Assembly (NCBI RefSeq): GCF_029360765.1
Contig: NZ_JARKNA010000020.1
Span: forward strand, 1 to 64,000
DNA: 64,000 nucleotides
Source: Terrimonas pollutisoli
GTDB lineage: Bacteria; Bacteroidota; Bacteroidia; Chitinophagales; Chitinophagaceae
Direction of reading: 5' to 3'
How positions within the stretch are numbered: position 1 is the first letter of the stretch; the number at the start of each line of letters is the position of its first letter. The position numbers and the translations under genes were made by a program. The notes beneath the pieces were generated by a model that saw nothing but the letters and a program-made list of their open reading frames with translations, did no database searches and was not told the DNA's origin. Below, piece after piece: positions 25,092-33,527 of the stretch.

Positions 25092-26474
25092 ATGAATACA
25101 GTAGTATCTAATGAACAACTTGCTGATAGCAGGCAATTTTTTGAAAGTGGAGCAACAACAGCCTACGAATTTCGCAAAACGCAGCTGGTAAAACTTAAAA
25201 CAGCAATTGTCAACCACGAGCAGGCATTATACAAAGCATTGAATGATGACCTGAAAAAAAGTCCGGAGGAAAGTTGGGTGACTGAGATCGGTTTTGTGTT
25301 GGCTGAAATAAACAATGCACTTAGAAATTTAAAGCGTTGGATGGAGCCGGAGCGGGTAGCAACAAACCTTGTCAACCTTCCTTCGTCAAGTAAAGTGATG
25401 AAAGAGTCCTTGGGAGTTGTACTGATCATCGGACCCTGGAACTATCCCTTTCAATTATTGATTAATCCCCTGGTTGGAGCGATCGCCGCAGGTAATTGTG
25501 TTGTTTTAAAACCCAGTGAATCTGCTCCTGCCACCGCGGCCGCGATCAAAAAAATAGTGGAAGAAACATTTGAGCCATCCTATATTTTATATGTGGAAGG
25601 TGAAGGAGCAACAGTCGTTCCACACATGATGAAGAGTTTTGTGTTTGATCATGTTTTTTATACAGGCAATACGGTTGTAGGACAAATGATTTACAAAATG
25701 GCGGCTGAAAACCTGGTACCGGTTACATTGGAGCTAGGTGGAAAAAGTCCCTGCGTGGTAGAAGACGATGCTGATATTAAGGTAGCCGCCAGGAGAATCG
25801 CGGTAGCAAAGTTCTCCAATTCGGGCCAAATGTGCGTAGCGCCAGATTATGTGCTCGTAGATGCTTCAAAAAAAGACGAATTGATAGCTGCGTTAAAATC
25901 ATCGATCATAAACTTCTTCGGCGAAAGACCGGAAGAGAGCTATAGCTACGGCAGAATGATCAACGAGAAACAATTTAACCGGGTGCTCAACTATCTATCA
26001 CAGGGCACAGTTGAGCATGGCGGAAGAGTAAATAAAGAAACTCTTTTTATCGAACCAACTATATTAACCAATCTATCAACAGATTCTGCTGTAATGCAGG
26101 AAGAGATTTTCGGTCCAGTTCTACCGGTTATTTCATTCGCCAACACGGTGGAAGCCAAAGCTATTATTCGCCTTAATCCCAATCCGCTGGCCTTTTATAT
26201 TTTTACTTCCAGCAAAAAAAAGGAAAAAGAATGGCTGGAGTCTGTTTCATTTGGTGGGGGATGTGTAAATAACAGCAGCTGGCATTTAACCAATCATCAC
26301 CTGCCTTTTGGTGGGAGAGGTTTTAGCGGAACCGGTAATTACCATGGAAAGTATTCATTTGATACGTTTAGTCATAAAAAAGCAGTAATGAAAACGCCAA
26401 CCTGGGTTGATCCAAATATCAAGTATCCCCCGTTTGATGGCAGGCTGGCTTTATTTAAAAAATTGATCAGGTAA
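25092..26474 (+). CDS. aldehyde dehydrogenase (class 3-like)
   Basis: A 460-residue NAD(P)-dependent aldehyde dehydrogenase of the short class-3 type (as AldH/CalB/fatty aldehyde forms). The oxyanion Asn117 lies in GPWNYPF, Glu214 in LELGGKSP, and catalytic Cys248 in SNSGQMCVAPDY. EEIFGPVLPV and NSSWHLTNHHLPFGG are conserved. The length (no N-terminal extension) fits enzymes oxidising medium- and long-chain or aromatic aldehydes. The glutathione peroxidase gene follows within 10 bases, suggesting a role against lipid peroxidation aldehydes. Confidence 0.92.
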   Translation: MNTVVSNEQLADSRQFFESGATTAYEFRKTQLVKLKTAIVNHEQALYKALNDDLKKSPEESWVTEIGFVLAEINNALRNLKRWMEPERVATNLVNLPSSSKVMKESLGVVLIIGPWNYPFQLLINPLVGAIAAGNCVVLKPSESAPATAAAIKKIVEETFEPSYILYVEGEGATVVPHMMKSFVFDHVFYTGNTVVGQMIYKMAAENLVPVTLELGGKSPCVVEDDADIKVAARRIAVAKFSNSGQMCVAPDYVLVDASKKDELIAALKSSIINFFGERPEESYSYGRMINEKQFNRVLNYLSQGTVEHGGRVNKETLFIEPTILTNLSTDSAVMQEEIFGPVLPVISFANTVEAKAIIRLNPNPLAFYIFTSSKKKEKEWLESVSFGGGCVNNSSWHLTNHHLPFGGRGFSGTGNYHGKYSFDTFSHKKAVMKTPTWVDPNIKYPPFDGRLALFKKLIR

Positions 26475-26483
26475 AAATGAACA

Positions 26484-27242
26484 ATGAGAAAAACCAGGCG
26501 AGAGCAGGTTCAACAGGTTTTGGGTACACATAGATTTAAATCTTTTCAGATGCGCAGTAAACTAAAAAGATTCCTGGTTGTAATATTCCTATTGACAGGT
26601 ATCTTTTTTGCATGGGTTGCTATTGTGAACAGAAATTCAAAAACTATGACTTATCGGCAAAAGGTTCTGAAATCTGTTTATCCGGCGCTGATGTGGTTTA
26701 ATAAATTAACCGGCAAAAAAACAAAAGTGATGGAACATTCAGAAGGTACAACAACCTTAAGATCTATTCATGATCTTTCTGTGCATTTAAATGATGGCAG
26801 TGAATTGGAATTGGGAGCTTTTAAAGGCAAAAAGATCTTGCTGGTCAATACGGCCAGCGATTGCGGCTACACCAATCAATACGAGGACCTTCAAAAATTA
26901 TACGATGATAATAAAGATAAACTAGTCGTCATTGCTTTTCCGGCCAATGACTTTAAAGAACAGGAGAAAGGAAGCGACCAGGAGATTGCTGCTTTTTGTA
27001 AAAAGAATTATGGTATCTCTTTTCCCTTAGCTAAAAAAAGCGTGGTGGTAAAAAGCGATAAACAAAATGAAGTTTTCAAATGGCTCACCTATCCTGAATT
27101 GAACGGCTGGAATGATCAGCAACCTACCTGGAACTTTTGCAAATACCTGGTAGATGAAGATGGAAAGTTGATCAAGTATTTTGATACGGCGGTTTCTCCT
27201 TTAAGCGAGGAGGTGACCAGCGCCATTAATCTTGCTGAGTAA
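26484..27242 (+). CDS. glutathione peroxidase family protein with membrane anchor
   Basis: A 252-residue thiol peroxidase. The C-terminal about 160 residues are the GPx domain: peroxidatic Cys127 in NTASDCGYTNQYEDL, the second motif FPANDFKEQEKGSDQEI, and the Trp motif PTWNFCKYLVDEDG. An N-terminal extension contains one membrane helix (FLVVIFLLTGIFFAWVAIV, residues 30-48), so the enzyme is probably anchored in the inner membrane facing the periplasm. Start uncertain: ATG 26484 or ATG 26550, the latter beginning MRSKLKRFLVV just before the helix. The usual Gln of NQF is Asp here. It likely reduces lipid hydroperoxides with thioredoxin rather than glutathione. Confidence 0.9.
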   Translation: MRKTRREQVQQVLGTHRFKSFQMRSKLKRFLVVIFLLTGIFFAWVAIVNRNSKTMTYRQKVLKSVYPALMWFNKLTGKKTKVMEHSEGTTTLRSIHDLSVHLNDGSELELGAFKGKKILLVNTASDCGYTNQYEDLQKLYDDNKDKLVVIAFPANDFKEQEKGSDQEIAAFCKKNYGISFPLAKKSVVVKSDKQNEVFKWLTYPELNGWNDQQPTWNFCKYLVDEDGKLIKYFDTAVSPLSEEVTSAINLAE

Positions 27243-27305
27243 TTTAAGCGGGTTTCCTGTTACCAGTTTCCGGTATCTTGCAATTTTATCATCAATTTTT
27301 AATGC

Positions 27306-27632
27306 ATGAATTGGATGCTGTTAATTATTGCCGGTTTGTTTGAAGTTGGATTTGCCACCTGCCTTGGAAAAGCGAGGGAAACAGGAAGCAATACTACATT
27401 ATGGATGATTGGCTTCTTTTTTTGTCTTGCGATCAGCATGTTCCTTTTATACAAAGCATCTCAAACGTTGCCCATCGGTACAGCCTATGCTGTATGGACC
27501 GGAATTGGTGCGGTGGGTACTGTATTGATGGGTATTATTTTCTTTAAAGAGCCTGCCGATTTTTGGCGGTTGTTTTTTATCACGATGCTGATAGGTTCTA
27601 TAATCGGGTTGAAAACAGTTTCTTCTCATTAA
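27306..27632 (+). CDS. SMR family small multidrug/guanidinium exporter
   Basis: A 108-residue protein with four membrane helices. The conserved Glu of the transport site is in GLFEVGFAT (helix 1), and TLPIGTAYAVWTGIGAVGTVLMGIIFFKEP is the SMR signature. Small multidrug resistance proteins work as antiparallel dimers exchanging cations for protons. The helix-1 context resembles the guanidinium exporter (SugE/Gdx) branch more than EmrE, but single-copy sequence reading does not settle this. Confidence 0.9.
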   Translation: MNWMLLIIAGLFEVGFATCLGKARETGSNTTLWMIGFFFCLAISMFLLYKASQTLPIGTAYAVWTGIGAVGTVLMGIIFFKEPADFWRLFFITMLIGSIIGLKTVSSH

Positions 27633-27804
27633 GCTAAGAGCTCAAAGGAGGGAAAGAGTAAAAGAGTCAGATCGAAATGTCTCTTTTTTGGCATATCATT
27701 TCAAACGCATGTGTGAGTTGTCTCTTGTGTAAATTAGTGCACAAGGAGAAGTAACTGAACAGCCCATCCATTTCAACTCCTTTTCTCTTTTGATCTCTTA
27801 GCCT
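27633..27804 (+). mobile_element. MITE-like element I
   Basis: A 172-base non-coding segment bounded by inverted ends: left CTAAGAGCTCAAAGGAG, right (reversed) CTAAGAGATCAAAAGAG. It shares both ends and an inner GGCATA..GCA..GTGTGA stretch with the segment at 28210-28394. It carries no gene. A miniature inverted-repeat element is the simplest reading; target duplications were not identified. Confidence 0.55.
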
Positions 27805-27816
27805 CAGCTTTGAAAG

Positions 27817-28216
27817 ATGGATATAAATGTTCTTACAGGAATAGTAGTTGATATATGTATAAAAATACATTTAAAGATTGGCCCTGGATGTTTTGAAAGA
27901 GTATACGAAGAGTTATTATATTATGAATTGACCAAGCAGGGAATAAATAAATGTCAAGAGGCAAATATTGCTACCAATTGATTATGAAGAATTGCATATA
28001 GAAAAAGCATACAAGCTGGATTTATTAGTGGAAGAAAAATTGATTCTTGAGTTGAAAACGTTGTATCCATTGCCGTTAGTTTCATTTGACCAAATCCGGA
28101 CGCATTTATCACTATTAGACCTTAAATATGGAATGTTGCTCAATTTTAAGGTCTCGTTAATGAAAGAAGGTATTCACAGGGTTTTTAATAATAAAGGGAG
28201 AGAAAGTTTGGGCTAA
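27817..28216 (+). pseudogene. GxxExxY family gene, frameshifted by a 4-base duplication
   Basis: The N-terminal part reads MDINVLTGIVVDICIKIHLK, IGPGCFERVYEELLYYELTK, and the C-terminal part in another frame reads LLPIDYEELHIEKAYKLDLL through VSLMKEGIHRVFNNKGRE. Together they give the whole GxxExxY family protein (PD-(D/E)XK-like fold suspected; function unknown). The break lies at GGAATAAATAAATG: removing one AAAT restores G-I-N-V-K-R-Q-I-L-L-P. So a tandem 4-base duplication shifted the frame, and the first frame stops at TGA 27979. It could be a simple inactivation or a slipped-strand switch. It is flanked on both sides by MITE-like elements. Confidence 0.8.
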
Positions 28217-28394
28217 GAGTTCAATGAGGAAAGAATTGTCCCGAGCACTCCTTTCCTGGCATAGCGTGTTAAAGGCAGTGCGTGAAAAAGGGTAAAGAGG
28301 ATATGAATACATCGCTCAAATAAAGGGAATCTTATTGTCAGGCAGATATTTTCACCCAACTCTTTCTCTCCTTTTCTCTCTTGAGCTCTTAGTC
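28210..28394 (+). mobile_element. MITE-like element II
   Basis: A 185-base segment with inverted ends: left GGCTAAGAGTTCAATGAGG, right (reversed) CTAAGAGCTCAAGAGAG. It overlaps the end of the GxxExxY pseudogene, and its right end supplies the stop codon region of the MutS-like gene. It resembles element I in ends and partly in its middle. Confidence 0.55.
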
Positions 28395-30170
28395 TATCAC
28401 TCCCATCTTCTTCATCAAAAACGAAGCGCTGAGTTTAGTGCAGACACCGTCTTTTAGTTTATAGTCAAAAACCAGCTCGTCATTGATGATCTCCGATTCA
28501 AAACACTTGTTACTGATATAGCCATTGTTTTCTTCCGCCAGTTTGGACACCGTAAGGTCATGTGTGGCAATGATGCCGCAGGCATTAGCCGACACTAATT
28601 TGCGGATGAGACCAATGGTGCCATTGTGTTTATCATTACTATTGGTGCCCCGTAGAATTTCGTCCAATATCACAAAGGTTTTTTCTCCCTCATTCAATTG
28701 TTCTATGATGCTATGCAATCTTTTTAACTCTGCATAGAAGAACGACTCACTATCCTGCAGGGAGTCAGTGATCCGCATGCTTACATGCACGGCATACGGA
28801 TAAAAGCTAAATTGATCGGCACATGTATTGCTTCCAGCTCTTGCCAGCACCAGGTTAATGCCAAGAGTACGAAGGAAAGTGCTTTTGCCTGACATATTGG
28901 AGCCTGTAAGGATCACAAACCGGTGTTCGGCAAATGAAATGCTGTTTGTAATTCTCTTTTCACTTCGAATTAATGGGTGTCCCATATTAATGGCTACAAG
29001 AGTTTCTCTTTGGGTCAACTGCGGGCGACAAAATGATTTGTTATTAAAAGAGAGATTGGCGAAGCAGTTCAGGGCCTCTGCTTCACCCAAAAGCTCCAGC
29101 CATGGCAGTACATGGTTGCCATTTTTTTGTTTCCACTTTTCCAGTGCATATAAGACATGAATATGAAAAAGAAAAAGCCCGTTCAATAAAATGCTTACGA
29201 CGAGATTGATAATTGTTTCGAGATAATTAAACAAGGAAGCCAGTCTTGCAATAGATCGGGAAGCCATGATCTCGCCTGTTTTCAAACCTTGTTGCAGCTG
29301 TTTCAACAAAGATGACTGGAAGGATTGTGTTTCCAATTGATGCAACTGACCGGCAAACTGCTGTAGTATTTTGGTGACAGAAGTAGAGACGGATAAGTGC
29401 GCCGATATTTTTTTGGCAAATACACCGGCAATAATCAAATTGACGATAAACAGGTAATAAAAAGTATTTAACGCAGCTTCCTGCTCTGAAGCAAAATAGT
29501 ATACCAGGCAGGTGATAGTAGCAAAAGGAAAAAGCATTAACAGCCAGTAAACTGTTCGATTGGTAAAACCAGGTTTGGCGGTTAACCATGCCTTGAGCTG
29601 TTGCAATTCTTTTTCTTTAGTATCGAGCAATGAACCGTGGGCCTGGAGGTGTTGCCGAAAGTCCAATTTGTGTGCTAACTCTTCAATCGCATCCTGCCGT
29701 TCATTTATTTGTTTAAGATCGGGATGCAGCAGCGATTTCGCCAGTGCTTCTTTTCCATAGGAAGTACTGGTTCTGTTGAGCCATGCAAATAAACCGCCTT
29801 CGCCAAACAGGTCAAGATCATAAGAATAGGGGTGATGCGGATCGGTGTATTCTTTACCATCTGCGTATACTGAAGGCTGACCTTTTAAAAAGTCAATTTC
29901 ATTGCTGTTTAGTTTAGCGAGTTCTTTATAGAAGGATGCACTGCTTTGCAATTTGTCATATACCCGGATAAACAGGAGGAAGATGATAAGTGAAACAATA
30001 GTCGAAATGATTAAAATGCGGTCGCCGGTTTGAATAGATTTAAAACCGAGATAAATAAAACCACAGAAAAATAATAACCGAAAGAAGCTAAACCAGCGGA
30101 GTTGTTGGGTCAATGCATTAGCCCTGGCAGTATATTTTGACAGAAGAGATTGATAAGTGATTAATGGCAT
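28389..30170 (-). CDS. membrane-associated MutS-family ATPase
   Basis: A 593-residue protein whose C-terminal about 200 residues form the MutS ATPase: Walker A GSNMSGKSTFLRTLG (about residue 425), Walker B FVILDEILRGTNS, and the conserved His-containing IATHDLTV. The N-terminal half lacks the mismatch-recognition domain. It has membrane helices at about residues 28-70 and around 205-255 (LLMLFPFATITCLVYYFA, YLFIVNLIIAGVFA). It therefore belongs to the poorly characterised TM-MutS branch found in Bacteroidota and some Firmicutes, not to repair MutS. Function unknown. The last codons lie in MITE-like element II. Confidence 0.88.
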   Translation of the reverse strand: MPLITYQSLLSKYTARANALTQQLRWFSFFRLLFFCGFIYLGFKSIQTGDRILIISTIVSLIIFLLFIRVYDKLQSSASFYKELAKLNSNEIDFLKGQPSVYADGKEYTDPHHPYSYDLDLFGEGGLFAWLNRTSTSYGKEALAKSLLHPDLKQINERQDAIEELAHKLDFRQHLQAHGSLLDTKEKELQQLKAWLTAKPGFTNRTVYWLLMLFPFATITCLVYYFASEQEAALNTFYYLFIVNLIIAGVFAKKISAHLSVSTSVTKILQQFAGQLHQLETQSFQSSLLKQLQQGLKTGEIMASRSIARLASLFNYLETIINLVVSILLNGLFLFHIHVLYALEKWKQKNGNHVLPWLELLGEAEALNCFANLSFNNKSFCRPQLTQRETLVAINMGHPLIRSEKRITNSISFAEHRFVILTGSNMSGKSTFLRTLGINLVLARAGSNTCADQFSFYPYAVHVSMRITDSLQDSESFFYAELKRLHSIIEQLNEGEKTFVILDEILRGTNSNDKHNGTIGLIRKLVSANACGIIATHDLTVSKLAEENNGYISNKCFESEIINDELVFDYKLKDGVCTKLSASFLMKKMGVID

Positions 30171-30183
30171 TATTTGATATTGT

Positions 30184-30232
30184 TGAATGAAGAACAGAAC
30201 GATGAACGGAGCGTCGCAACGGAAGATGATAG
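30184..30232 (+). repeat. dispersed repeat between the MutS-like and dusB genes
   Basis: TGAATGAAGAACAGAA followed by GCGTCGCAACG. An inverted relative lies at 61762-61805 (TGAATGATGAACAGAA..GTGCGACGCAACG). Both copies are intergenic. Confidence 0.5.
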
Positions 30233-30309
30233 TGGTAGTGCAGCTCGCTTAATAACAATATAAACCTTCAATAATTTCAGTAATTCGAATTCAATAAACG
30301 ACTTTCAAA

Positions 30310-30332
30310 CACCCCTTTAGGGGATGGGGGTA
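30310..30332 (-). repeat. CCCCTTTAGGGG palindromic repeat at the dusB stop
   Basis: ACCCCTTTAGGGGATGGGGG lies immediately past the dusB stop codon. It belongs to the same family as the copies at 33451, 34186, 35556, 35669, 41694, 43150, 43282 and 62972. Confidence 0.7.
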
Positions 30333-31370
30333 TTATACCGGGCATTTCTCATGATAGTTTACCAGTTCAATAGGCGCATGCTCAAATTCATAACCGGCAT
30401 AGGTGGTAACTATTTCGTCCAGCACAGCATTTATCTCCTCCTCTGTTTTCAATGTCACCAGGCGATTGCGAAATTCTTTTATATTGGGCAATCCTTTGAG
30501 ATAGTTAGCATAATGCCGGCGCATTTCATTGATGCCAACAATATGATTTTTCCACTCCACAGATTTACGTAGATGTTTACGGCAAACTTCCACCCTGTCT
30601 TCAATGGTTGGCGCAGGAAGGTGCTCACCGGTTTGTATGAAATGTTTGATCTCGTCAAAGATCCATGGATAACCAATAGCTGCGCGGCCAATCATAATGC
30701 CATCGACGCCGTAACGATTTTTATATTCTACTGCTTTTTCAGGTGAATCAATATCGCCATTTCCAAAAATGGGAATTTGAATGCGGGGGTTATTCTTCAC
30801 TTTTCCGATCAGTGTCCAATCCGCTTCGCCTTTATACATCTGGGTGCGGGTACGGCCATGAATTGCCAACGCTTTAATCCCAACATCCTGTAATCTTTCC
30901 GCTACTTCTTCAATATTCCTGGTATTGTCATCCCAGCCCAAGCGGGTCTTGACGGTAACCGGAAGTGACGTGGATTTGACAACGGCTGACGTTAAACGCA
31001 CCATCAGGTCGATATCTTTTAATACGCCGGCGCCTGCTCCTTTCAATGCAACTTTTTTTACGGGGCAGCCAAAATTGATATCCAGCAGATCAGGATTGGT
31101 GACTTCCACAATCTTAGCAGCCAGCGACAGGCTTTCTTCATCACCACCAAAGATTTGGATACCTACCGGACGTTCATATTCAAAAATGTCCAGCTTTTTA
31201 CGGCTTTTGATAGCATCCCGGATCAGGCCTTCTGATGAAATAAACTCGGTGTACATCAGGTCGGCACCCTTATCCTTACAAACGGCACGAAAGGGCGGAT
31301 CGCTGACGTCTTCCATAGGAGCCAGTAAAAGTGGAAATTCCGGGAGTGATATATTGCCTATTTTAACCAT
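30333..31370 (-). CDS. dusB: tRNA-dihydrouridine synthase
   Basis: Reduces specific uridines in the tRNA D-loop using FMN. The 345-residue protein starts with the FMN-binding PLLLAPMEDVSDPPFRAVCK and has DINFGCPVKKVALKGAGAGV with the catalytic Cys, VTVKTRLGWDD, ALAIHGRTRTQMYKG and GIMIGRAAIGYPWIF. These match the DusB branch. Normal length. The gene ends against a palindromic repeat. Confidence 0.93.
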   Translation of the reverse strand: MVKIGNISLPEFPLLLAPMEDVSDPPFRAVCKDKGADLMYTEFISSEGLIRDAIKSRKKLDIFEYERPVGIQIFGGDEESLSLAAKIVEVTNPDLLDINFGCPVKKVALKGAGAGVLKDIDLMVRLTSAVVKSTSLPVTVKTRLGWDDNTRNIEEVAERLQDVGIKALAIHGRTRTQMYKGEADWTLIGKVKNNPRIQIPIFGNGDIDSPEKAVEYKNRYGVDGIMIGRAAIGYPWIFDEIKHFIQTGEHLPAPTIEDRVEVCRKHLRKSVEWKNHIVGINEMRRHYANYLKGLPNIKEFRNRLVTLKTEEEINAVLDEIVTTYAGYEFEHAPIELVNYHEKCPV

Positions 31371-31452
31371 GCTGATTTAAAACTGGGCATTGACAGTAAA
31401 TGGGTTAGAAAAGAAATCCATTGTTAAAGACTGTCATCTGCCAACTGTCCTC

Positions 31453-31460
31453 TATTTTTG
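31453..31460 (+). promoter_or_regulatory. -7 element (TATTTTTG) ahead of the CPBP protease gene
   Basis: Exact TAnnTTTG match. A GC-rich palindrome (31465-31478) would lie at the very start of the transcript. Confidence 0.5.
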
Positions 31461-31464
31461 CCTG

Positions 31465-31478
31465 CCGCCTTCCGGCGG
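31465..31478. repeat. GC-rich palindrome CCGCC-TTCC-GGCGG
   Basis: A 5-bp perfect stem in the predicted 5' leader of the CPBP protease gene. It is similar in type to the palindromes at 7278, 12553 and 59128. Confidence 0.5.
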
Positions 31479-31513
31479 AAGCCTGCAAATTTACAGACTT
31501 ATTGCTGAAAACT

Positions 31514-32419
31514 ATGTATGATAACGATTCTAAGGGCATTTCTTACCTGGCCGGTTTTTTTATGCTGATTGTATTTGTTATAGCTGGCTTGGCGTTGGCT
31601 GCCACCTTGCGTGACCAAATATGGATACAAATGACAGGAAAAGGGCTTGACGAGCTGGAAAAAGGGATGAGTGACCCTACTCATAGTGATGCGATAAAAA
31701 TCATTCAAAGCCTAACAACTGTCCTTGGATTTTTTGTTCCTTCAATTGTCACGGCGTTTTTACTTAACAGGCGGCCGTTTACCTTATTGGGATTTTCGTC
31801 AGCTGGCATCCGATTAAGCCAGATTGGACTAGTAATATTATTAATAGGCGCTTCTTTATTCGTTGCAACATCATTATCGCATATTACCAATAATCTTCCT
31901 CTGCCACAAGGCTGGAGAATACAGTTTAATAAAATGGAGGAAGTATATAACCAGCAGGTGTCGGCTATCATTAATTTGAAAAGTGTTAGTGATTATATTC
32001 TTGCGTTGATTATTATGGCTTTTTTACCGGCTGTGTGTGAAGAGACTTTGTTTCGGGGTGGATTGCAAAATTTTTTAACTCGTGGCACAGGTTGGCCATG
32101 GTTGTCGATTGTAATAGTGAGTGCCTTATTTAGTCTTGTTCATTTCTCAGGTTACGGATTTTTATCTCGATTATTTCTGGGTGTTGTTCTGGGAGCAATG
32201 TTTTATTATTCCGGTAAACTCTGGTTGAGCATACTGGCACATTTTATTAATAATGCGCTTGCGATTACTTTATTGTATATGTCCATTCAACAGGGTAAAC
32301 CAATACAGGAAGCGATGAAGCAGGATGCCAATACGTTTTGGGGAATCGTTGCGGTGCCAGTGGTAATTGTATTGTTTGTGGCATTTAAAAGAGTTTCAAC
32401 CAGCAAACGGCTCACCTGA
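31514..32419 (+). CDS. CPBP family intramembrane glutamic endopeptidase
   Basis: A 301-residue polytopic membrane protein of the CAAX-protease/bacteriocin-processing (ABI) family. Motif 1 is CEETLFRGGLQNFL (EExxxR), motif 2 SALFSLVHFSGYGF (FxxxH) and motif 3 LSILAHFINNALAI (HxxxN/D), so all catalytic positions are present. About eight helices are predicted. I chose ATG 31514 (MYDNDSKG) because upstream in-frame sequence is repeat-like leader DNA. Substrate unknown; the family includes self-immunity and membrane-protein-processing enzymes. cdsA follows in the same direction. Confidence 0.88.
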   Translation: MYDNDSKGISYLAGFFMLIVFVIAGLALAATLRDQIWIQMTGKGLDELEKGMSDPTHSDAIKIIQSLTTVLGFFVPSIVTAFLLNRRPFTLLGFSSAGIRLSQIGLVILLIGASLFVATSLSHITNNLPLPQGWRIQFNKMEEVYNQQVSAIINLKSVSDYILALIIMAFLPAVCEETLFRGGLQNFLTRGTGWPWLSIVIVSALFSLVHFSGYGFLSRLFLGVVLGAMFYYSGKLWLSILAHFINNALAITLLYMSIQQGKPIQEAMKQDANTFWGIVAVPVVIVLFVAFKRVSTSKRLT

Positions 32420-32480
32420 AAAGGATAGCGTATAGCCCATACAATTCCAAAACTTAAAACCAAAAACTTTTTACTCCAAC

Positions 32481-33359
32481 ATGGCGTTTAACTGGCAAAC
32501 ATTCCGGACGAGGGCATTAACAGCGATTGTGTTTGTAGTGGTAATGCTTGGCGGTTTGCTATGGAATCATTGGAGTTTTTTGGTGTTGTTTTCTGTTATT
32601 CATTTTGGTTGCTGGTGGGAATATTTCAAACTGGTAGAAAAAATTAATACCACCTATTTTCACATTTATACAAAGCTGGGTTTGATGTTGATCGGTTATG
32701 GCCTGATGCTTTGGTTTTGCGGACCTGTTTACAACCTAGCTGGTTATGGATTGAAAGAAAATTTTTCATTGCCGGTATCTGCAGCCGGATTTTTTTTATT
32801 ACTGACGGGAATTTTTCAGAAATACAAAGTTGAATTAAAATCATTTGGCGCTGCGGCATTGGGACTTATTTATATATCATTGAGTTGGGGGTTGATGATG
32901 AATTTGCGAATTGATGAGATTATAGACATTGGTTCTGAAGGAGGCGATTTCTTTAAAGACAATAACGGCTTCCTAATACCAATGCTGATAATTTTTTCTA
33001 TATGGATCAATGATACGATGGCTTATATAGTCGGCTCACTGATTGGAAAAACTCCATTGTCCAAAATATCGCCAAAAAAAACCTGGGAGGGAACCGTCGG
33101 AGGTGTTATTCTAGCCGTAACTGTTATTACCTTTTTTTTGCAACCTCTTTTGTATTGGAAATATCTTTTGGCAATTTCTTTAATTGCTGCTATTGCCGGG
33201 ACCTTCGGCGATCTCCTCGAGTCCAAACTAAAACGTATGGCCGGCGTAAAAGACAGTGGTCAAATCATGCCCGGTCATGGCGGATTCCTGGATCGATTTG
33301 ATTCATTAGTGTTTGCAACTCCTTTTGTTTGGCTCTATGTAAATTTTTTCATGCTATAG
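32481..33359 (+). CDS. cdsA: phosphatidate cytidylyltransferase
   Basis: Makes CDP-diacylglycerol from phosphatidic acid and CTP in the inner membrane. The 292-residue protein has about seven helices and the signature GDLLESKLKRMAGVKDSG, then MPGHGGFLDRFDSL, plus SPKKTWEGTVGG. The product feeds phosphatidylserine and phosphatidylethanolamine synthesis; psd follows 168 bases downstream. Confidence 0.95.
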   Translation: MAFNWQTFRTRALTAIVFVVVMLGGLLWNHWSFLVLFSVIHFGCWWEYFKLVEKINTTYFHIYTKLGLMLIGYGLMLWFCGPVYNLAGYGLKENFSLPVSAAGFFLLLTGIFQKYKVELKSFGAAALGLIYISLSWGLMMNLRIDEIIDIGSEGGDFFKDNNGFLIPMLIIFSIWINDTMAYIVGSLIGKTPLSKISPKKTWEGTVGGVILAVTVITFFLQPLLYWKYLLAISLIAAIAGTFGDLLESKLKRMAGVKDSGQIMPGHGGFLDRFDSLVFATPFVWLYVNFFML

Positions 33360-33450
33360 ATCTGCTTCCCATTTCCAGACAAAACCGTTTACTAGCAGGT
33401 ATCATTTTCTTGCAGAAATTTTCAAATCAAATGAAACTAGTGTGAATATT

Positions 33451-33498
33451 CGTGACTGTGCGGTAGCAAGTCTCTCTTTAGGGGGATTTAGGGGGCTT
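33451..33498 (-). repeat. long-form palindromic repeat, copy 1
   Basis: Read on the minus strand: AAGCCCCCTAAATCCCCCTA, AAGAGAGACTTGCTACCGCA, then CAGTCACG. It shares this extended form with the copies at 34186 and 43150. Copies 1 and 2 face each other across psd. Confidence 0.7.
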
Positions 33499-33501
33499 CA
33501 C

Positions 33502-33509
33502 TATATTTG
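33502..33509 (+). promoter_or_regulatory. -7 element (TATATTTG) of psd
   Basis: Exact TAnnTTTG match 18 bases before the ATG; it adjoins the repeat, whose edge occupies the -33 region. Confidence 0.55.
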
Positions 33510-33527
33510 CAGCTCAATATCAACCTA

